In this document: piece by piece, positions 47,230 through 59,960 of the stretch
How the letters are laid out: every line of letters starts with the position of its first letter
Position numbering within the stretch: the stretch's first letter is position 1
NCBI RefSeq assembly: GCF_030272615.1
Contig: NC_081413.1
Span: 562,534,510-562,598,509 of the forward strand
DNA from: Cryptomeria japonica
Taxonomy: Eukaryota; Streptophyta; Pinopsida; Cupressales; Cupressaceae
Reading direction: 5' to 3'
Length of the DNA: 64,000 bases
Notes under the pieces: model-generated
Database searches by the model: none
Seen by the model: the letters and a program-made list of their open reading frames with translations, nothing else
What the model was told of the DNA's origin: nothing
Translations under genes and position numbers: made by a program

Positions 47230-48800
47230 GCCTAAAAAGCCATAAGCAATTCTGTTACAAAAATATTCTTTATCCATGCACTGGGACTCGTGAATCAAAT
47301 TTTTTAACTACAAATTGGTAGAAGCAAAATTGCTTGAGCTGTGCCATTATCACCCTGATGCCTTCGGATGGAGTGTGAGATGTTACGTTCTATCCAACAG
47401 AGCATTTCCCTTCTCGAAAGGGATACTAGGTCCTGGAAAAAAGTAATGTTGCCCCTAGAATAGAGGAGGAGCTTCAGCCTTCATGCCTAGGATTAGAGAA
47501 AGTGGAAGGAGGAGCTTTAGGGAAAATATAATATGTTGGGGAGGGGTCGCAACTTCCATGCCATCGTAGAGATTATTGTCTTCCACTCCCCACTCAAACA
47601 AATCCTTCTTTCATTCCTCTGCGGGCTCCTTCTTAGAACCCCCTTCCATCCAGTGGCAGAGTAGAAGCAGAGGATGTGCCATGCGTGGCCTTTCTTGATA
47701 AGAAAAGGCTTTCTCACCTCCTATGGAAATCCTTCTCACTTTTACAACCCCTTTGACAATAAACAAACTCACATAGGAGACAAAAAAAAAGCACCCATCT
47801 GGTATCACAGAGCACATAGAAACTCCATGCATGATCCTACTTAAACATCATCTTCCTTTCCGAGGAAAACACCACTCTCAGAAAATGAAAAGGGTTTCTT
47901 TTCTCTTCTACCAATTAAGTCACCACCCCATTGTATTTATAAATTTTTAACACTTCATCTGGTGATGCTCATTCATGTGAAGAATCATTATTTTTGTGAT
48001 TTTCAACTCACCCTACAAGCTATGGACTCTAGAAGTCATGCCTATCAAATCCACTGCATCCTACTAAGGCTCATCTTATCTGAAGGATTTTGTTCTGAAT
48101 TTATTCATCCTGGATTGTACAAATTCTGCTTCAGAATCATTGAAAACAAGCAACCTCTGATTTCTCAGAGAAATCCATGATCTCCCATCTCTAACTTAGA
48201 AGCTATCCAATCCTTTTATGCCTCTAAAACCATCGTCCTTGCTTATCTAATCAACCTCGACTCGGGATAAACCTTCAAACTACTCCCTCAGGAATGAGTC
48301 GGCATCCAAGCCTTAAAAAATTCTCGTACATATTATCTTGCCACCACAATTGTCACTGTCTCTCATGTTTGTTTAATGTTAGCATTTTTAGGTCGTGAGC
48401 TAGTGACTAGAAAGTTTGTGGTTAAGTTTTATGGTTATTGCCAGCTCGCGAGGTTAAATGTCTGAATACGTGATCAACCCGCAAGCTTGCGAGTGAAGTG
48501 CTAGTGGTTAAGAGATAAACAGTTTTATGTTGGTGAGTACGTGACAAGGGTTAAAGTCACCACTATCTCCAAGTCGTTGCAATGATGAGGACTTAACATT
48601 TTGAGGTCAAGAATTGGCAAGTGGCAGTTCAGTTGCCCTCAGTTGCTAGCTCTCAAGGTTATCAGGCTTAGCATTTTCAGCTTGTAGGCTGAAGATAAAG
48701 TTGTAAGGGCTTGTTGCTAGGTCATGAGATTTTCTAATGGGCAGTCTTTCAGGAAGAGGGCTGATGATTGTGTGCCACGTGTTTTAATGACTTGACGGGG
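47230..48800. other. Interior of hAT element, unrecognised
   Basis: Short frames occur on both strands. One on the plus strand at 47962-48340 would read through two stops (QAMDSRSHAYQIHCILLRL, then SFYASKTIVLAYLINLDSG); another is on the minus strand at 47517-47832. I do not recognise either. They might be a captured host gene fragment, but nothing proves it. Confidence 0.3.
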
Positions 48801-48819
48801 ACTATTGAGGTGCCAATAT

Positions 48820-49062
48820 ATTTTTTTTACGTTTTGGAAAAAGGTTGAAATCGCCAATATATTTTTGTTATGGTTTGAAAATAGGTTGAAATCACCAATA
48901 GATTTTTTTTTATGGTTTGAAAATAGGTTGAAATCGCCAATATTTTTTTTTATGGTTTGAAAATAGGTTGAAATCGCCAATGCAAATATTTTTCTAGTTT
49001 TAAAAACATTACAATTCACCCATGCAAATATTTTTTTTGGTTTTAAAAACATTACAATTCCC
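48820..49062. repeat. 41-bp minisatellite near hAT right end
   Basis: Four tandem copies of about 41 bp (GCCAATATATTTTT..., then ATAGGTTGAAATC), followed by two copies of a related 42-bp unit ending AAAAACATTACAATTC. Placement near the terminus fits the subterminal repeats of hAT elements. Confidence 0.8.
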
Positions 49063-49462
49063 CAGGATTTTTCACAAACTTTGAGTGATCATGAATGATT
49101 TTCCAATGGAGATTATTATTTTTTCTCCGTAAACCACAAAATTTCGCTAGTAAAATTAATATTTTCCTCGGCAATTATACACCTTTTGCCAGGGTTTTAC
49201 ACCTTGTCTGAGGGGGGGTTTCTTAAAGTTTTCCCTGGTTATGTGGGGTCCTAAGGGGCCACACATATATTAGAACACCATATGACCTCTTAGGATATCA
49301 TGCATGGTCTTAAGGAGTCATATGGTGTCATTTGGGGTCATGCGTGGTTCTAATGGGGCCGCACATGTGTTAGAACATCATATGAACCCTTACAACATCA
49401 TATGGTCTTAAGGGTTCATATGGTGTGCTAAGGGACCTTATATGATCTCATTAGGGGTCATG

Positions 49463-49800
<338 letters not shown>

Positions 49801-52256
49801 TATTTCTATATATTGGAATGCTTTTATGTTGACATAACCTGTACGAGTTTTTCGCTCTCCAAAACGCATACAAGTTTATTTCTCTTTAAAATGTTCATAG
49901 GATTTCTCTTTTTATAACCATGTACATGCTTTTGTTTCTATATATCCCATACGTGCTTTTGATTTAAAAAACCCATACGCATTTAGTGCGTTTAGGCTTG
50001 TGAATAGGCTTGGATGACAAGGCTGAGGGTTGGGAGTTTGATTTCCCTCCACTTCCCTCCTTTTTGATGTGTTTTATTTTATCAAATTGGTTTCTCAACT
50101 TTGTCATCATCAGGGTTACACCTTATCGGCTAGGTATTTCTAAAATTGCTGCCATATTTTCACCCATCTTTTGAGCTTTCTAGCCATATAATTTTTTAAA
50201 AATTTGAACAACAATAACATATTAATCTTGAATTTCTTTTACCAGTGTCTCCATAGTTCTCAAGGACATATGTGTACCACTTTTTTAATAACTTTTGATC
50301 TACTTATCCAAAATTAAAAAACTTTACATATTATTGTATTGCACTTGATTCTTTACAATTTAAAAAAAAAATGCATTTTCAATTATTTTGGTGCAAGTTA
50401 TGCTTCACGCACGAATAGGTACCTAATTAGTATGTGCCCATTTCAAAAAATCATTAAAAAAATACTCAACAAAAAATTACAAAAAAATACACAACTTCTA
50501 GTGCTCACTCTTAACTATCTTTCTACTAAAGGATTTATCAAAATACTAAATCTAACTATGACTTTTTTGATGCGCACGTTAGACACTATGTTATGTTTTT
50601 TCAGAAAAAATCATGATAGATATTTTTCATGCACAAAGGATTTGACCTCCTTAATCTTATCCAATTTTGAAAAAAAAATAGTAGTTTGGAAACTAGTTTC
50701 AGATTTTACTACAATATTTGTTCTTTGAGTATCTTCATATTTTGAGTGAGCAAGTCTCAAATTTCTCTTCCAAGTTCAGGTTTATTTGATTTTAGAAAAA
50801 AAGGTGTCCACTTATACCCCACTTTTTGCACACCATCATGGTGCATTTACCCGATTGAAGTTGTTTCCACATTGTTGTTGGTGTTTCAACTCTCCATCAA
50901 TTTGTAATCCACCACCCATTCCTTATTTTGATCTACATTGTCACCAATGATAGATAAAACAATTAGACCATCTCCCATGAACCCCATCAATTGTTTGAGA
51001 AATTGGATACTTCTTTGAACAATGGTCACTTTGAAATCCCAAAAAATTTTGCTCCAAATTGTGAGAATTAGGAATCTGGGGATAGGGATATCAGCCTCCA
51101 TTCTAATGGCATAATGCATTTTGTAGGGAATTGTCAAATCTTTGTCAATGCTGACCAAAACTTTGTCCAATTATCCTAGAAAATCTGGTTTGAAGACCCT
51201 TCTACATAATGTGTCTGCATCCACCTTTCATTCACCAACCATGAGGATCATGGTGAGAGAAAAGGCAAGGATATATGTATTAACTCTGTAGTGGTGAATA
51301 GTTCTGATAAGTTCTCCCCCAAGAACATAATCGACATTCAATAATAGCTTATGAGAATAATTAACTACCTCACAGAGTCGTTTATGAGTAGTTGGGTTGA
51401 GAAAGGACATCTGGCTTTTTTAAGCAATGAGGGTGATCAATGTATCCATTCTGAGATAAAATTAGGGAAATACAAGAGAAATGGTCTGAAAAGGTTGATT
51501 AAAACCCAAGAGAAAACCAACAACTCTGTTGTTGGAAGAGAGATAAGCAAATGATCAAACTTGCTTGAGACTCCAAGCTCAAAACTTGGAGCTCATTAAG
51601 ACTTGAAGGACAAAGATGGAGCTCATTAAGACTTGAAGGACAAAGATATCAAATTTGAATGAAGTCAAATCTTATGCATAATCTTGCTTGACGGAAAAAA
51701 ATTAAATGCAAGAGAGGTGGCTGAAGGAAAATGTAGAGGTAGGCCAAAAATAGGCCTAGCCAAAATAGAAAGAGAAATCCATGAACCAAAAAAGGCCAAG
51801 CTAAGAGAAATATTCTATAACTATCTCATAACAAAATTGAGAGATAGTTGAATGCCACTATACTTTAAAGAATAGGCTCATTAATGAGGCCAAAGGGTGG
51901 TAGATTAAATATGGAGGCAAGGACAGAAAAATGGGGAATGCCAATTCGACAAGCCCAAAACAAAAGGACCACTCATTGCCAACCTCAAAAGCGTCAACTC
52001 AAAGCATTAATGAATTGAAGTAGCCAAACACTCAAAGTAAGAGGGTGACAAACTTTATGGGAAGGATGAGATAATACACCACCTCCGTCAGTAGTCTTAA
52101 GGAATAAATTCACTGCCAATCTTCAAATGGTCTTTGGTGAATAGTTATAACAAAGACAATATGAATTTGAATTTAAAATTGAAAATACCTACCTATGAGA
52201 AAGAACAAGGCAACCAAATTTGGGGTTTCCAATTTAATATCAGAATCCATACTTAA
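49801..52256. other. Noncoding or unrecognised stretch
   Basis: Degenerate CATACG...TTT repeats at 49,840-50,000 precede AT-rich DNA. Open frames at 50339-50728 (plus, 129 codons) and 50886-51170 (minus, containing TIPYKMHYAIRM and ILTIWSKIFWDFKV) have no motif I know. A 29-bp tandem duplication lies at 51,588-51,645 (GAGCTCATTAAGACTTGAAG twice). Confidence 0.35.
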
Positions 52257-52556
52257 TCAACCACCTGAGCCCAAAATTTTGAATTCAAATCCATATGCCC
52301 CTAAACTTGCCAATAAATCTACAATAACATTGGCTTTTTTGAAAATGTGATTAAAAATTACTACATCAAAGGAATTAACCTCCTCTCGAACTTTCCCAAG
52401 CAAATAATCGAGCGTCCAATTTGGGGTATAGCCCACCTTCAAGGCATTAATGATAGTTGTAGAGTCTCCTTCAATTTCCAAATACTTTATGTTTAACATG
52501 GTGAATTTTTCATTAGTCATAAAAACAACATTTAATTTTATTGACAATTTTTTCAT
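52257..52556 (-). pseudogene. RNase H fragment of a LINE-type element
   Basis: Minus-strand reading contains IKYLEIEGDSTTIINALK, then WTLDYLLGKVREEVNSF and FNHIFKKANVIVDLLASLG. This is the pattern of the plant LINE C-terminal RNase H (RVT_3 type: LExEGDS, inner helix, then H-xx-R/KxAN-xxAD-xLA). The final catalytic-type Asp of AD is retained as VD. No RT was found nearby, so only the C-terminal end survives. Confidence 0.65.
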
Positions 52557-53189
52557 TTTTCATAGAAACATTAAATTAATTTGATTGGCAAAAGTTTTGA
52601 AATAGACCAAAATTAGTTGAAAATGTTGGTGATGTTTATCTTTTATTCAAAATTAATGTAATAATTTTTTTTAGCGAATTATGCATGTTTTAAAAGTAAA
52701 GAATTATTTTCATAAGTGAATTAGACTGATAAAATTAAATAAAATAATCTTATGAATTTTAACTTGGCAATTTTATTGTGATAAAAAAATAAAAAGAAAA
52801 ATTTATTGGTGAATTAATAATTCTCGTGACATAAAGGCTAAAAATATTCTTTCAGATGATAACTACTAACTATATTGCTCATATTTCAAAATGATAATTG
52901 AAACAAGTAGTATTTCATTATATTTAGTCAAAATTTATAAAATACTGTTGCCCAAGGATATTATCAAGGGTTCCAAAACAAATAAATACAATATTTCAAA
53001 AATTTATAAAATGACAAAAATAGACCAAAACCTAGTAAGCATTAGCAAACAAATAACCTCTAGGTATTTAGATTTTCACTTCAAATGCTATGACGAAGGT
53101 AGATAAAATCATTAATCAAACTATACAGAATGGTGGGTAGTATAACAAATGCTTACATTAGGAACACACAAGCCCTCTTGGCTTTATTT
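52557..53189. other. AT-rich DNA, no gene seen
   Basis: Nothing beyond simple AT-rich sequence; a 71-codon frame at 52891-53106 has no motif. Confidence 0.4.
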
Positions 53190-53990
53190 GTGATATAATT
53201 GGTCAAGCATTATATGTTTTGTAATGGGTTCCACAAACCCTAATTAGGATTTCTATCTTTTAATCTTGGCCATTGATCTCAAATTGATCCAAGCCATTGA
53301 AATGTAATGAGAGAACTATATAAGGCCTCACTTCTTCATCTGTTAGGTTAATAGTTAGAAAATAGTCAATAGTTAATAGTTAGTAGTTCAAGAGTAGTTA
53401 ACATTTTAGATTAGAGTAGATTAGGAAAAGGCAAAGATTGTTGTCAAGATATTGTTGTGAAAGACATGTAAACTTCATTGAAGAAATGATGAATTCTATG
53501 TGTTGATTCAACAATTTGCATGGTCTCTATACTTCTCAATTTAATTTTCATGTTATTAGATGAATGGAAGAAATTTGTATGCTCAATGGTGATATTTGTA
53601 TATCCATACTACTAACACTTTACCGATGGTAATGTGCCTTGCGTAGTTAACTGGAATGATTCAACTAAAAGTTTAAATTCAATTGTTGCTTCTTCATTGA
53701 TATGCATCAACTTGATGATGTCTATCCTTGTAGCAGTGATTTGAAGATCATAAAGCTATCCTTAGAAGATTGCACTAGCCTTGTGGAGATGTTCGTTGCA
53801 TGTCGAAGCAAGACTTAGTTAGTGTTTCATCAAAGATGATTCATTGCTCCTACATTCTTAGAGTTAGAATAACCTTCTCAACCCTTATCATTTTTCCTTT
53901 AAAAAAAAAACAAGTCAAGTGAAGTCCCACGTTCCAAGAATCATTCGAGAATTCAGGTGTTCAACGTAAGTCCCCTTGCAGGTACAACAA
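53190..53990 (+). repeat. Possible LTR-like promoter region
   Basis: CTATATAAGG (about 53,317) looks like a TATA box. It is followed by TTAGGTTAATAGTTAG-type short repeats, a layout common in plant LTR U3/R regions. No matching second LTR, primer site or coding region was seen, so this is tentative. Confidence 0.3.
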
Positions 53991-54289
53991 ATCACATCAA
54001 TGTCATTGAAGCTATCTGATATGTTAAGACCTAACATAAGAGAACCCTGGAGTTAATTCAAGTGGTCCTTCATAGATCTTCAATATTTGAGAGTCTTTTA
54101 TGAAGAGAGTATAGAGTACCTTTGGTATTTAATTTTGTATTTGATAGTGCATCAAAACACCATCAACATAGCGTATGCTTCTAATTTGATCCACATATAT
54201 TAAATGCATTCTATTCAAAGGTTACTTCAATGTCAACATCCATATACAAGAATGCAAACAAAATTGCAAAGTGACCATTTCATATATAC

Positions 54290-55110
54290 ATCGCATGTAC
54301 ACAGATAGTGATTATATCATACAAACATCCCATATGCACAATGTCAGTGGCTCTTACAAGCATCAATTATATATATTATGACTATTTAAAAGATATGTCA
54401 TCATATGCATCGTTTGAGTAGTAATGCATGTGTCACATATTCAACTATGACTAGTATGTGCATGTATCACATATTCACAATGTGATTAACTCTTGCATGC
54501 ATTGCATGTGCATAACATGGCCGGCTCACACAAACACCACATACACAATGTCAAGAATATTAAAAAAATCATATTCCCACATTTTGACTAACTGGAAAAA
54601 GGATGTGATTGCAACCATTTTGCAAGCATCTTCCCTTTTACTTGGTCCACTAACACATAAGCCCTCGTGTACTCCTACTCAAAAAGATTAATGTTGATGC
54701 ATCTCATGCTACACCATAGATGCATTCTTTTTCTTGGTTTAATACCAACTATAATAGTGAGACAATCATTCTATACTATTTGTAACATTGCCAATTACAA
54801 ATATAACAAACACAACATATGTAATTATTAATAATATTTCGGCCATAACAAACTAAGTGCTTGAACCATCTTATAAGTTGACAAAAATAAATATTTTTCT
54901 TATTATTTGACCTCACCTAATCCTATTAAAATGAAACCTCGAGAAGAAATGTCATGATATTGGGGTGTCGTTAAATGAAAAAAGTGAGGTTCTTAGACAT
55001 TTGAGCATTCAATGCTTTGAAAGTTGGTGCTGTCCAATTGCAAGTTAATATGGTATGAAAGAATAGACGATGTCCAAAATTTTAGCTTTTCAAAACATCA
55101 ATTGAACTAA
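54290..55110. repeat. Segmental duplication block A, copy 2
   Basis: Partner of 19830-20640, upstream of the F-box copy at 55.9 kb. It retains CTTACAAGCATCAATTATA and GTAATGCATGTGTCACATA and continues to GAATAGACGATGTC, where copy 1 is interrupted by the tandem array. Confidence 0.75.
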
Positions 55111-55877
55111 AATTAACTCACTATCCGCAAAAGATTAGACACCAATTCAATAGATCAAGGAGGTCATTCTATAACATGGGAATCAACAGCATATTCTTTT
55201 TTGCCACAACATTGGTTGTCATTCTTTCTCTTTTTCTCTTATATCTTCACCAAGAATTGTATCTATTTTATAGTATATTCTTAACCAATAAATAAATTAT
55301 TTTCAAATATTTAATTTTGTCATTAATTGTAATATGTGACCAAGAATTTAATTTTGATCACCAATTATTATTTTTAACAACCTTATTAAATCATTAAAAA
55401 TAAAAAATTAAGAATTCAATAAATTAAATAACTTCATTTATGAATCAAATTGTTTGATAATTGAAACATATTAGATTAATCGAATGCATGAAGTTTCCAC
55501 AGTCTCTATTGATACGTTTGTTTCGAAACATTGACAACTTAAAATTCACACATTAGAATCCAGAAAAATAACAAACATAACATATTAGATTAATTTATGA
55601 TTCTTTATATATGAAATATTTATACATGTTCATATTTTTGGGTTAAAAAATAGATCAAAAGACAAAGATAGAGCATATTTTAAAAGCAAGTCACTACAAA
55701 TTTTCTTTGTTCTAAATTGCTTGAATATGGACACAAGACTGATGTGTCGAGTCAAAATTTTCTGGCGCTTTAATTCGTGGCTTAGAATTTGTATCCTATT
55801 TCCCCCTTACAAATGTTCTTGGACACACCCAACGGTAAAAAACCAGCATAAAATGTGCATGGATTGAATCTTGGTAT
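55111..55877. other. Upstream region of F-box copy 2
   Basis: Resembles 24,060-24,550 in its second half (AAAGACAAAG(A/G)TAGAGCATATTTTAAAA, CAAATGTTCTTGGACACACC). No gene is seen. Confidence 0.5.
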
Positions 55878-55884
55878 TATAAAT
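55878..55884 (+). promoter_or_regulatory. Putative TATA box of F-box copy 2
   Basis: TATAAAT in the same context as at 24550-24556, 57 bp upstream of the first in-frame ATG. Confidence 0.5.
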
Positions 55885-55940
55885 CTGTGCTTTTGTTATT
55901 CAAATTCCCCACGGTGGGTGATCTCTGTAGATTTCCAGAA

Positions 55941-56409
55941 ATGGCAGGAACACACAGATTAGTTGAAGAAAGTAAGATTGCAGAAATGGCAAGAACAGAC
56001 AGGTTGTCTGCATTATCAGATGATGTTCTTTTAAAACATATTTTCTCAAAGATTTCTTACAGAGTTGTTGTACGCTCTTCTCTTCTCTCTCAGAGATGGC
56101 GATTCTTGTGGAAGAAAATACCCTTTCTCAATTTTTGTTGCCAAGATTTTGAGAAACAAAAAGACGACAAGATACAAGCCATAATTGACAATGCCCTCCT
56201 CCACCATGATGGTCGTCTTTGCTGGTTGGGCCTTCAAATAGCCATGGATGAACAATTGGATTCGTCTTGCAGCTGAAAAACAGGTGGAACGCATGGCCCT
56301 ACTAATCTCTTATAGAGATCCCAAGACTGGTAAGAGGATTGAAAATTCTTCCATGGTGGACATTGGGGACTCTGTTTGCCAATTTTGTTATACATACTCT
56401 GAATATTAG
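55941..56409 (+). pseudogene. F-box/LRR gene copy 2 with two deletions
   Basis: MAGTHRLVEESKIAEMARTD precedes the F-box (SALSDDVLLKHIFSKISYRV, SLLSQRWRFLWKK), very similar to the 24.65-kb copy. A 20-bp deletion near 56,250 (ATGA at both ends in copy 1) shifts the frame to a stop at 56274-56276. A second deletion joins GGGGACTCTGTTT (56,372) directly to the last 30 bases of exon 2 (GCCAATTTTGTTATACATA), removing most of the LRR, the intron and the LTR insertion site. GTTT is shared at that breakpoint. An ATG at 55941 or 55986 could serve as start; the second matches copy 1. Confidence 0.8.
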
Positions 56410-57017
56410 TTACAGGTTAGCAGAATTTTGAAAACTGTTATGTTCTGGATTAAACAACCATTTCCTTGCAGTGCTCAGTGCAATCTTTTCAGACTGTATT
56501 TTTTAATGGCCACCATTGTCAGGCCTAGGACATGAATTGGGATGATTATATTTTTTGGATTTCATTTTGTAATAAGTGAAGCGAAATTTTATATCAGCTT
56601 CTTTTATTTCTTTTCTTAAGATGTTGTAGTCTTCAAATTCATTGCACTTAGTTATAATATTTTCATGATTTTTTAAAGATTTCCCTATCAATCTATCCTG
56701 TTTATTGATATGAGATGGCGATTCTAGTTGGCTATAAGAGCACAAAACCAAGTAATATAAGATGTAATACATTTCAAAGAGCTTGCAGTTGGATTGAGTC
56801 ACACCAATGTCAAAGGCCGTTTTTTATTTATTTTATAATTCTTTTTCTAACTATTAAAAAAAATTGTTCTCTATTCTAAAAGGTAGGGGGCCTGATTAAT
56901 ATTGGGTCATGGCTTGCATTTTGCAGTATCTTTTTAAATTTTAAGTATAATTATTTTAAATATATTGATCCTTTTGAGATGATTAATTCTTATATTAAAG
57001 AAGTTTGAAATGATATT
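56410..57017. other. 3' flank of F-box copy 2
   Basis: Close match to 30,320-30,905 (CAGTGCTCAGTGCAATCTTT, AAAGGCCGTTTTTTATTTAT). At about 57,012 it switches to sequence like 40,735, marking a duplication or deletion breakpoint. Confidence 0.7.
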
Positions 57018-59960
57018 TGGAAAATTGGATGGTTATGTTATTTGGATTTCATTTTGAAATAAGTGAATTGAAATTCTGAAATTTTGATGTTTCTAGAATT
57101 AATGATTTTGTTGTTTATTTTACAATTTTATAAATTTACAATTGTAATTTAGATATCTAACAATGTATATTATTCTATTTCCAAATAAATTCATACTATT
57201 TACTGAAATATCAGAATCACATGAAATAAATTGTTATATTTGAAGGATTTATCTAAATCAAGTTTATTCACTACCACAAGAAGCTGGTCCAAAGAGAGGA
57301 AAGAAGTTTACCATTCAATTATTGTAGAGAATCTATTTTTATAGAACAACCATTTCTTGTAATGCTATGGGCAATTCAAAGGCATGTTTTAGTTTTCTTT
57401 GTGAAGAAACGTCACTGGCTTTTTTTTCCGTATGAAAAAAGAGATGGTTATATTTATATGGATTTCTTTTTTAAGAAGTAAAATGAAATTATGTCATCAA
57501 CATCTTCTATTGGTTTTTTAAAAAGGGATGGCTATATTCACATAGATTTCCTTTTTAAGATGAAAAGTGAAATTATGTCATCAACATCTTCTGTTGTTTT
57601 CTTATACAGTAATATGATGTCGTAGTTTCAAAATTCATTGTACTTTCTTATAATATCTAATGAGATAAAGAATTTGGTATCTTTGTTTTTTGTTTATTGA
57701 TTTTTGATCTATCTTGATAAAACAAGATCAATATTTACAACACAAGGCAACCATCAAACTGTTGCAAATATGATTCACAATAATGCTTCCCACTTTTTTG
57801 CCACGTTTGACACTGAGATGAACAATTTTAAAATAATCTTCAACTTCCGATAACTATAACTTTTAAACTATTAAGAATTTGAAGATGATGTAAATTAGTG
57901 ATTTGTAGCATTTTGTCTGTAGATTTTATACATATTTTTTTCAATTTTTTTTGAAGGATTTTTTTTTAATTTTTCCATCTCCCTCGAAAAGTAGTTTTTT
58001 ACAACAAACTACATTTTTTAAGAGTGATGTGCCTCCCGAAATGCTTAACTTTTTTTTTCTATAAATGATAAAAACTCAATTCTTTCGAATTTTGGTTTGT
58101 AACATCAATATCTAGGGCTTGCAGTTGGTTTGATAGTGATATGTTCAATATTTTGCATTTTATTAAGTTTTGAAGTTTGACTAGTCATAATTCAGACATA
58201 GGCTTAAGTTTGAACACATAACTTGTTCTATATATATCGAAATTCAATTTATTTTTTTTTGTTAGAAAGAAGACATCAATACCTGGGGCTTAGATATTTT
58301 TTAGACTGTTTTTGAATTAGTTTCCTATTTTTCCCAATGCGTTGAATAGAGAAGTTCATGTTCGGTGAAAAACCTATGTTCGGTGAAAAACCTATGTGTG
58401 AGTTTTTCGACGAACAATTTGTTAGATAGGGTTCAATTTTTTGGTTTGCTATATGTCGCATTCACTCATCTTTGATTGTGGTTGTAATGTGATGTTTGTG
58501 GATGAAGAAGAATGTTATATCTAAGGTTTCATGTTCTCATTTGATCCATAGATGATTTGGTGTCATCTCAATGTTGATTATGTAGTGGCATTCTACTTGT
58601 TTGTAGGAATACTTTGCATCCTTAGCCTTCTGATGTTTTTCATGTTGTGCTTCTCTAGTGTAGTATTGATAGTATTAGGTGATACTATTTTACACATTCG
58701 TAAGTGTTGTGTAGGTTTGTGTTACATTTTTTTATATGCTTTACTAGGTTCCTTTATCAGTTCTATTCTTCGGAATTGACTTGAGTGCTCTTGGTCTATG
58801 TAGTAATGTGTGGAGTTGAAGGCAATGATTTGGGATTGATTGAAAGGTGTGCCAGTATGGTGTAATGCTTCACACATCTTGTTCTCCTTCCAAATTTCTT
58901 TGGAGAATGTATTTGGGGTTGACTGCCTATACTCTACATGTTGCATCGAATTAGGCTGACCTAATTGATATAACTTCTTTCTGTGGATGGTATATATAGG
59001 ATGACATCCTTTAGAGGATGATATTATGGTATGAGTTGAATGAGGAGTTGTGTATGGTGTGTCAAATAAGGGTAATGGTATGTGAGTGTAGATAAGTAGT
59101 GGTGAAGTAAATTTTGGATGTTCAGAATGGTTAATCAACAATTACTCTTTATAATTAGGCCTATTGTATCTTTCCTTAAAGAAGTAATCTTTAGCATTTT
59201 TCAAGTCCATTGTATCTTTCTCTAAGGTTGTGCGCTTGAGCTTGCAAGTCCAAATTACATGCAGTGAGCTTCCTTGTCATAGAACCTAAAACTTTGTAAT
59301 CAGTTTTTCATATAGTGAGATAGTTATCATTGTAGTTTTTCCCTCATTAGATTTTCAACATAAAATATTGGTTTCATTGTCTGATTGATGTTTTGTTTCT
59401 CGTTGTTGATTTCTGCACAAATGAATAAATGGAATGAATGGTTAAGGTTTAATATATATTTATTAACACCCCCTCTTAGCAGCTACAACTGTTTAACACA
59501 AACTACAATAACCAAATGTAGATAAATAATATGACAATAAGAAAAAAATAATAGTAGCTTAAAAAAAAATGATTTATGTCCAAACACTCTGTTAATTAAG
59601 AAAATAAAAAATATACTAAATTAAATTAAATTAATATAGGAAATGAAGTTGTATCTTCATCGACTATATGGTCTTAGTGTCAAAGGTTACAATATTCTGA
59701 TCGAGAACGTGCTCTATAGTAGAAGTATGATCTTCTATGAGTTGAAACCTTCCACTATAGATTTGTGGCTAGAGAAAGAATAAAAATAGAAAAAGGAGGT
59801 ACTTTGGATACCGCCTACTCTGATGAGAAATGAACTACACACTCCTATTGGAACTGATGAAGAGAAAAGATCAAAAAGCTCAAAATTTTTGAGGAGGAGA
59901 AAGAACTCAAGCTTAATAATTGAGGAGGTCTACTCATGATAAGAGACAACCTAATAGATT
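57018..59960. repeat. Segmental duplication block B, copy 2
   Basis: Partner of 40735-43530. It differs by about 600 bp of unmatched sequence at 57,780-58,400, which replaces 41,770-41,980 of copy 1, and by a local 18-bp tandem duplication GTTCGGTGAAAAACCTAT at 58,360-58,396. The last 320 bp are copia integrase remnant, which continues here into more copia pol. Confidence 0.8.

Larger units (their letters stand above)
45550..49237 (+). mobile_element. hAT-type DNA transposon inserted in the repeat array
   Basis: The ends are TAGGG (45550) and CCCTG (49237), fitting the hAT terminal consensus CAGGG with one change. They are flanked by 8-bp duplications GTCATGTG (45542-45549) and GTTATGTG (49238-49245), which differ at one base. 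Inside is a decayed gene for the N-terminal part of a BED-type transposase. The RNase H-fold catalytic part was not found, so the element is non-autonomous. It also holds a tandem duplication of about 100 bp at 45,930-46,110 and a 41-bp minisatellite near its right end. Confidence 0.75.

Noticed and set aside
47300-47420. Possible tRNA-like fold
   Set aside because: No B-box (GGTTCGAATCC-like) sequence or convincing cloverleaf could be placed.
50339-50728. 129-codon open frame as a gene
   Set aside because: AT-rich, Lys/Phe/Leu/Ile-biased, no motif, no promoter or splice context; likely chance.
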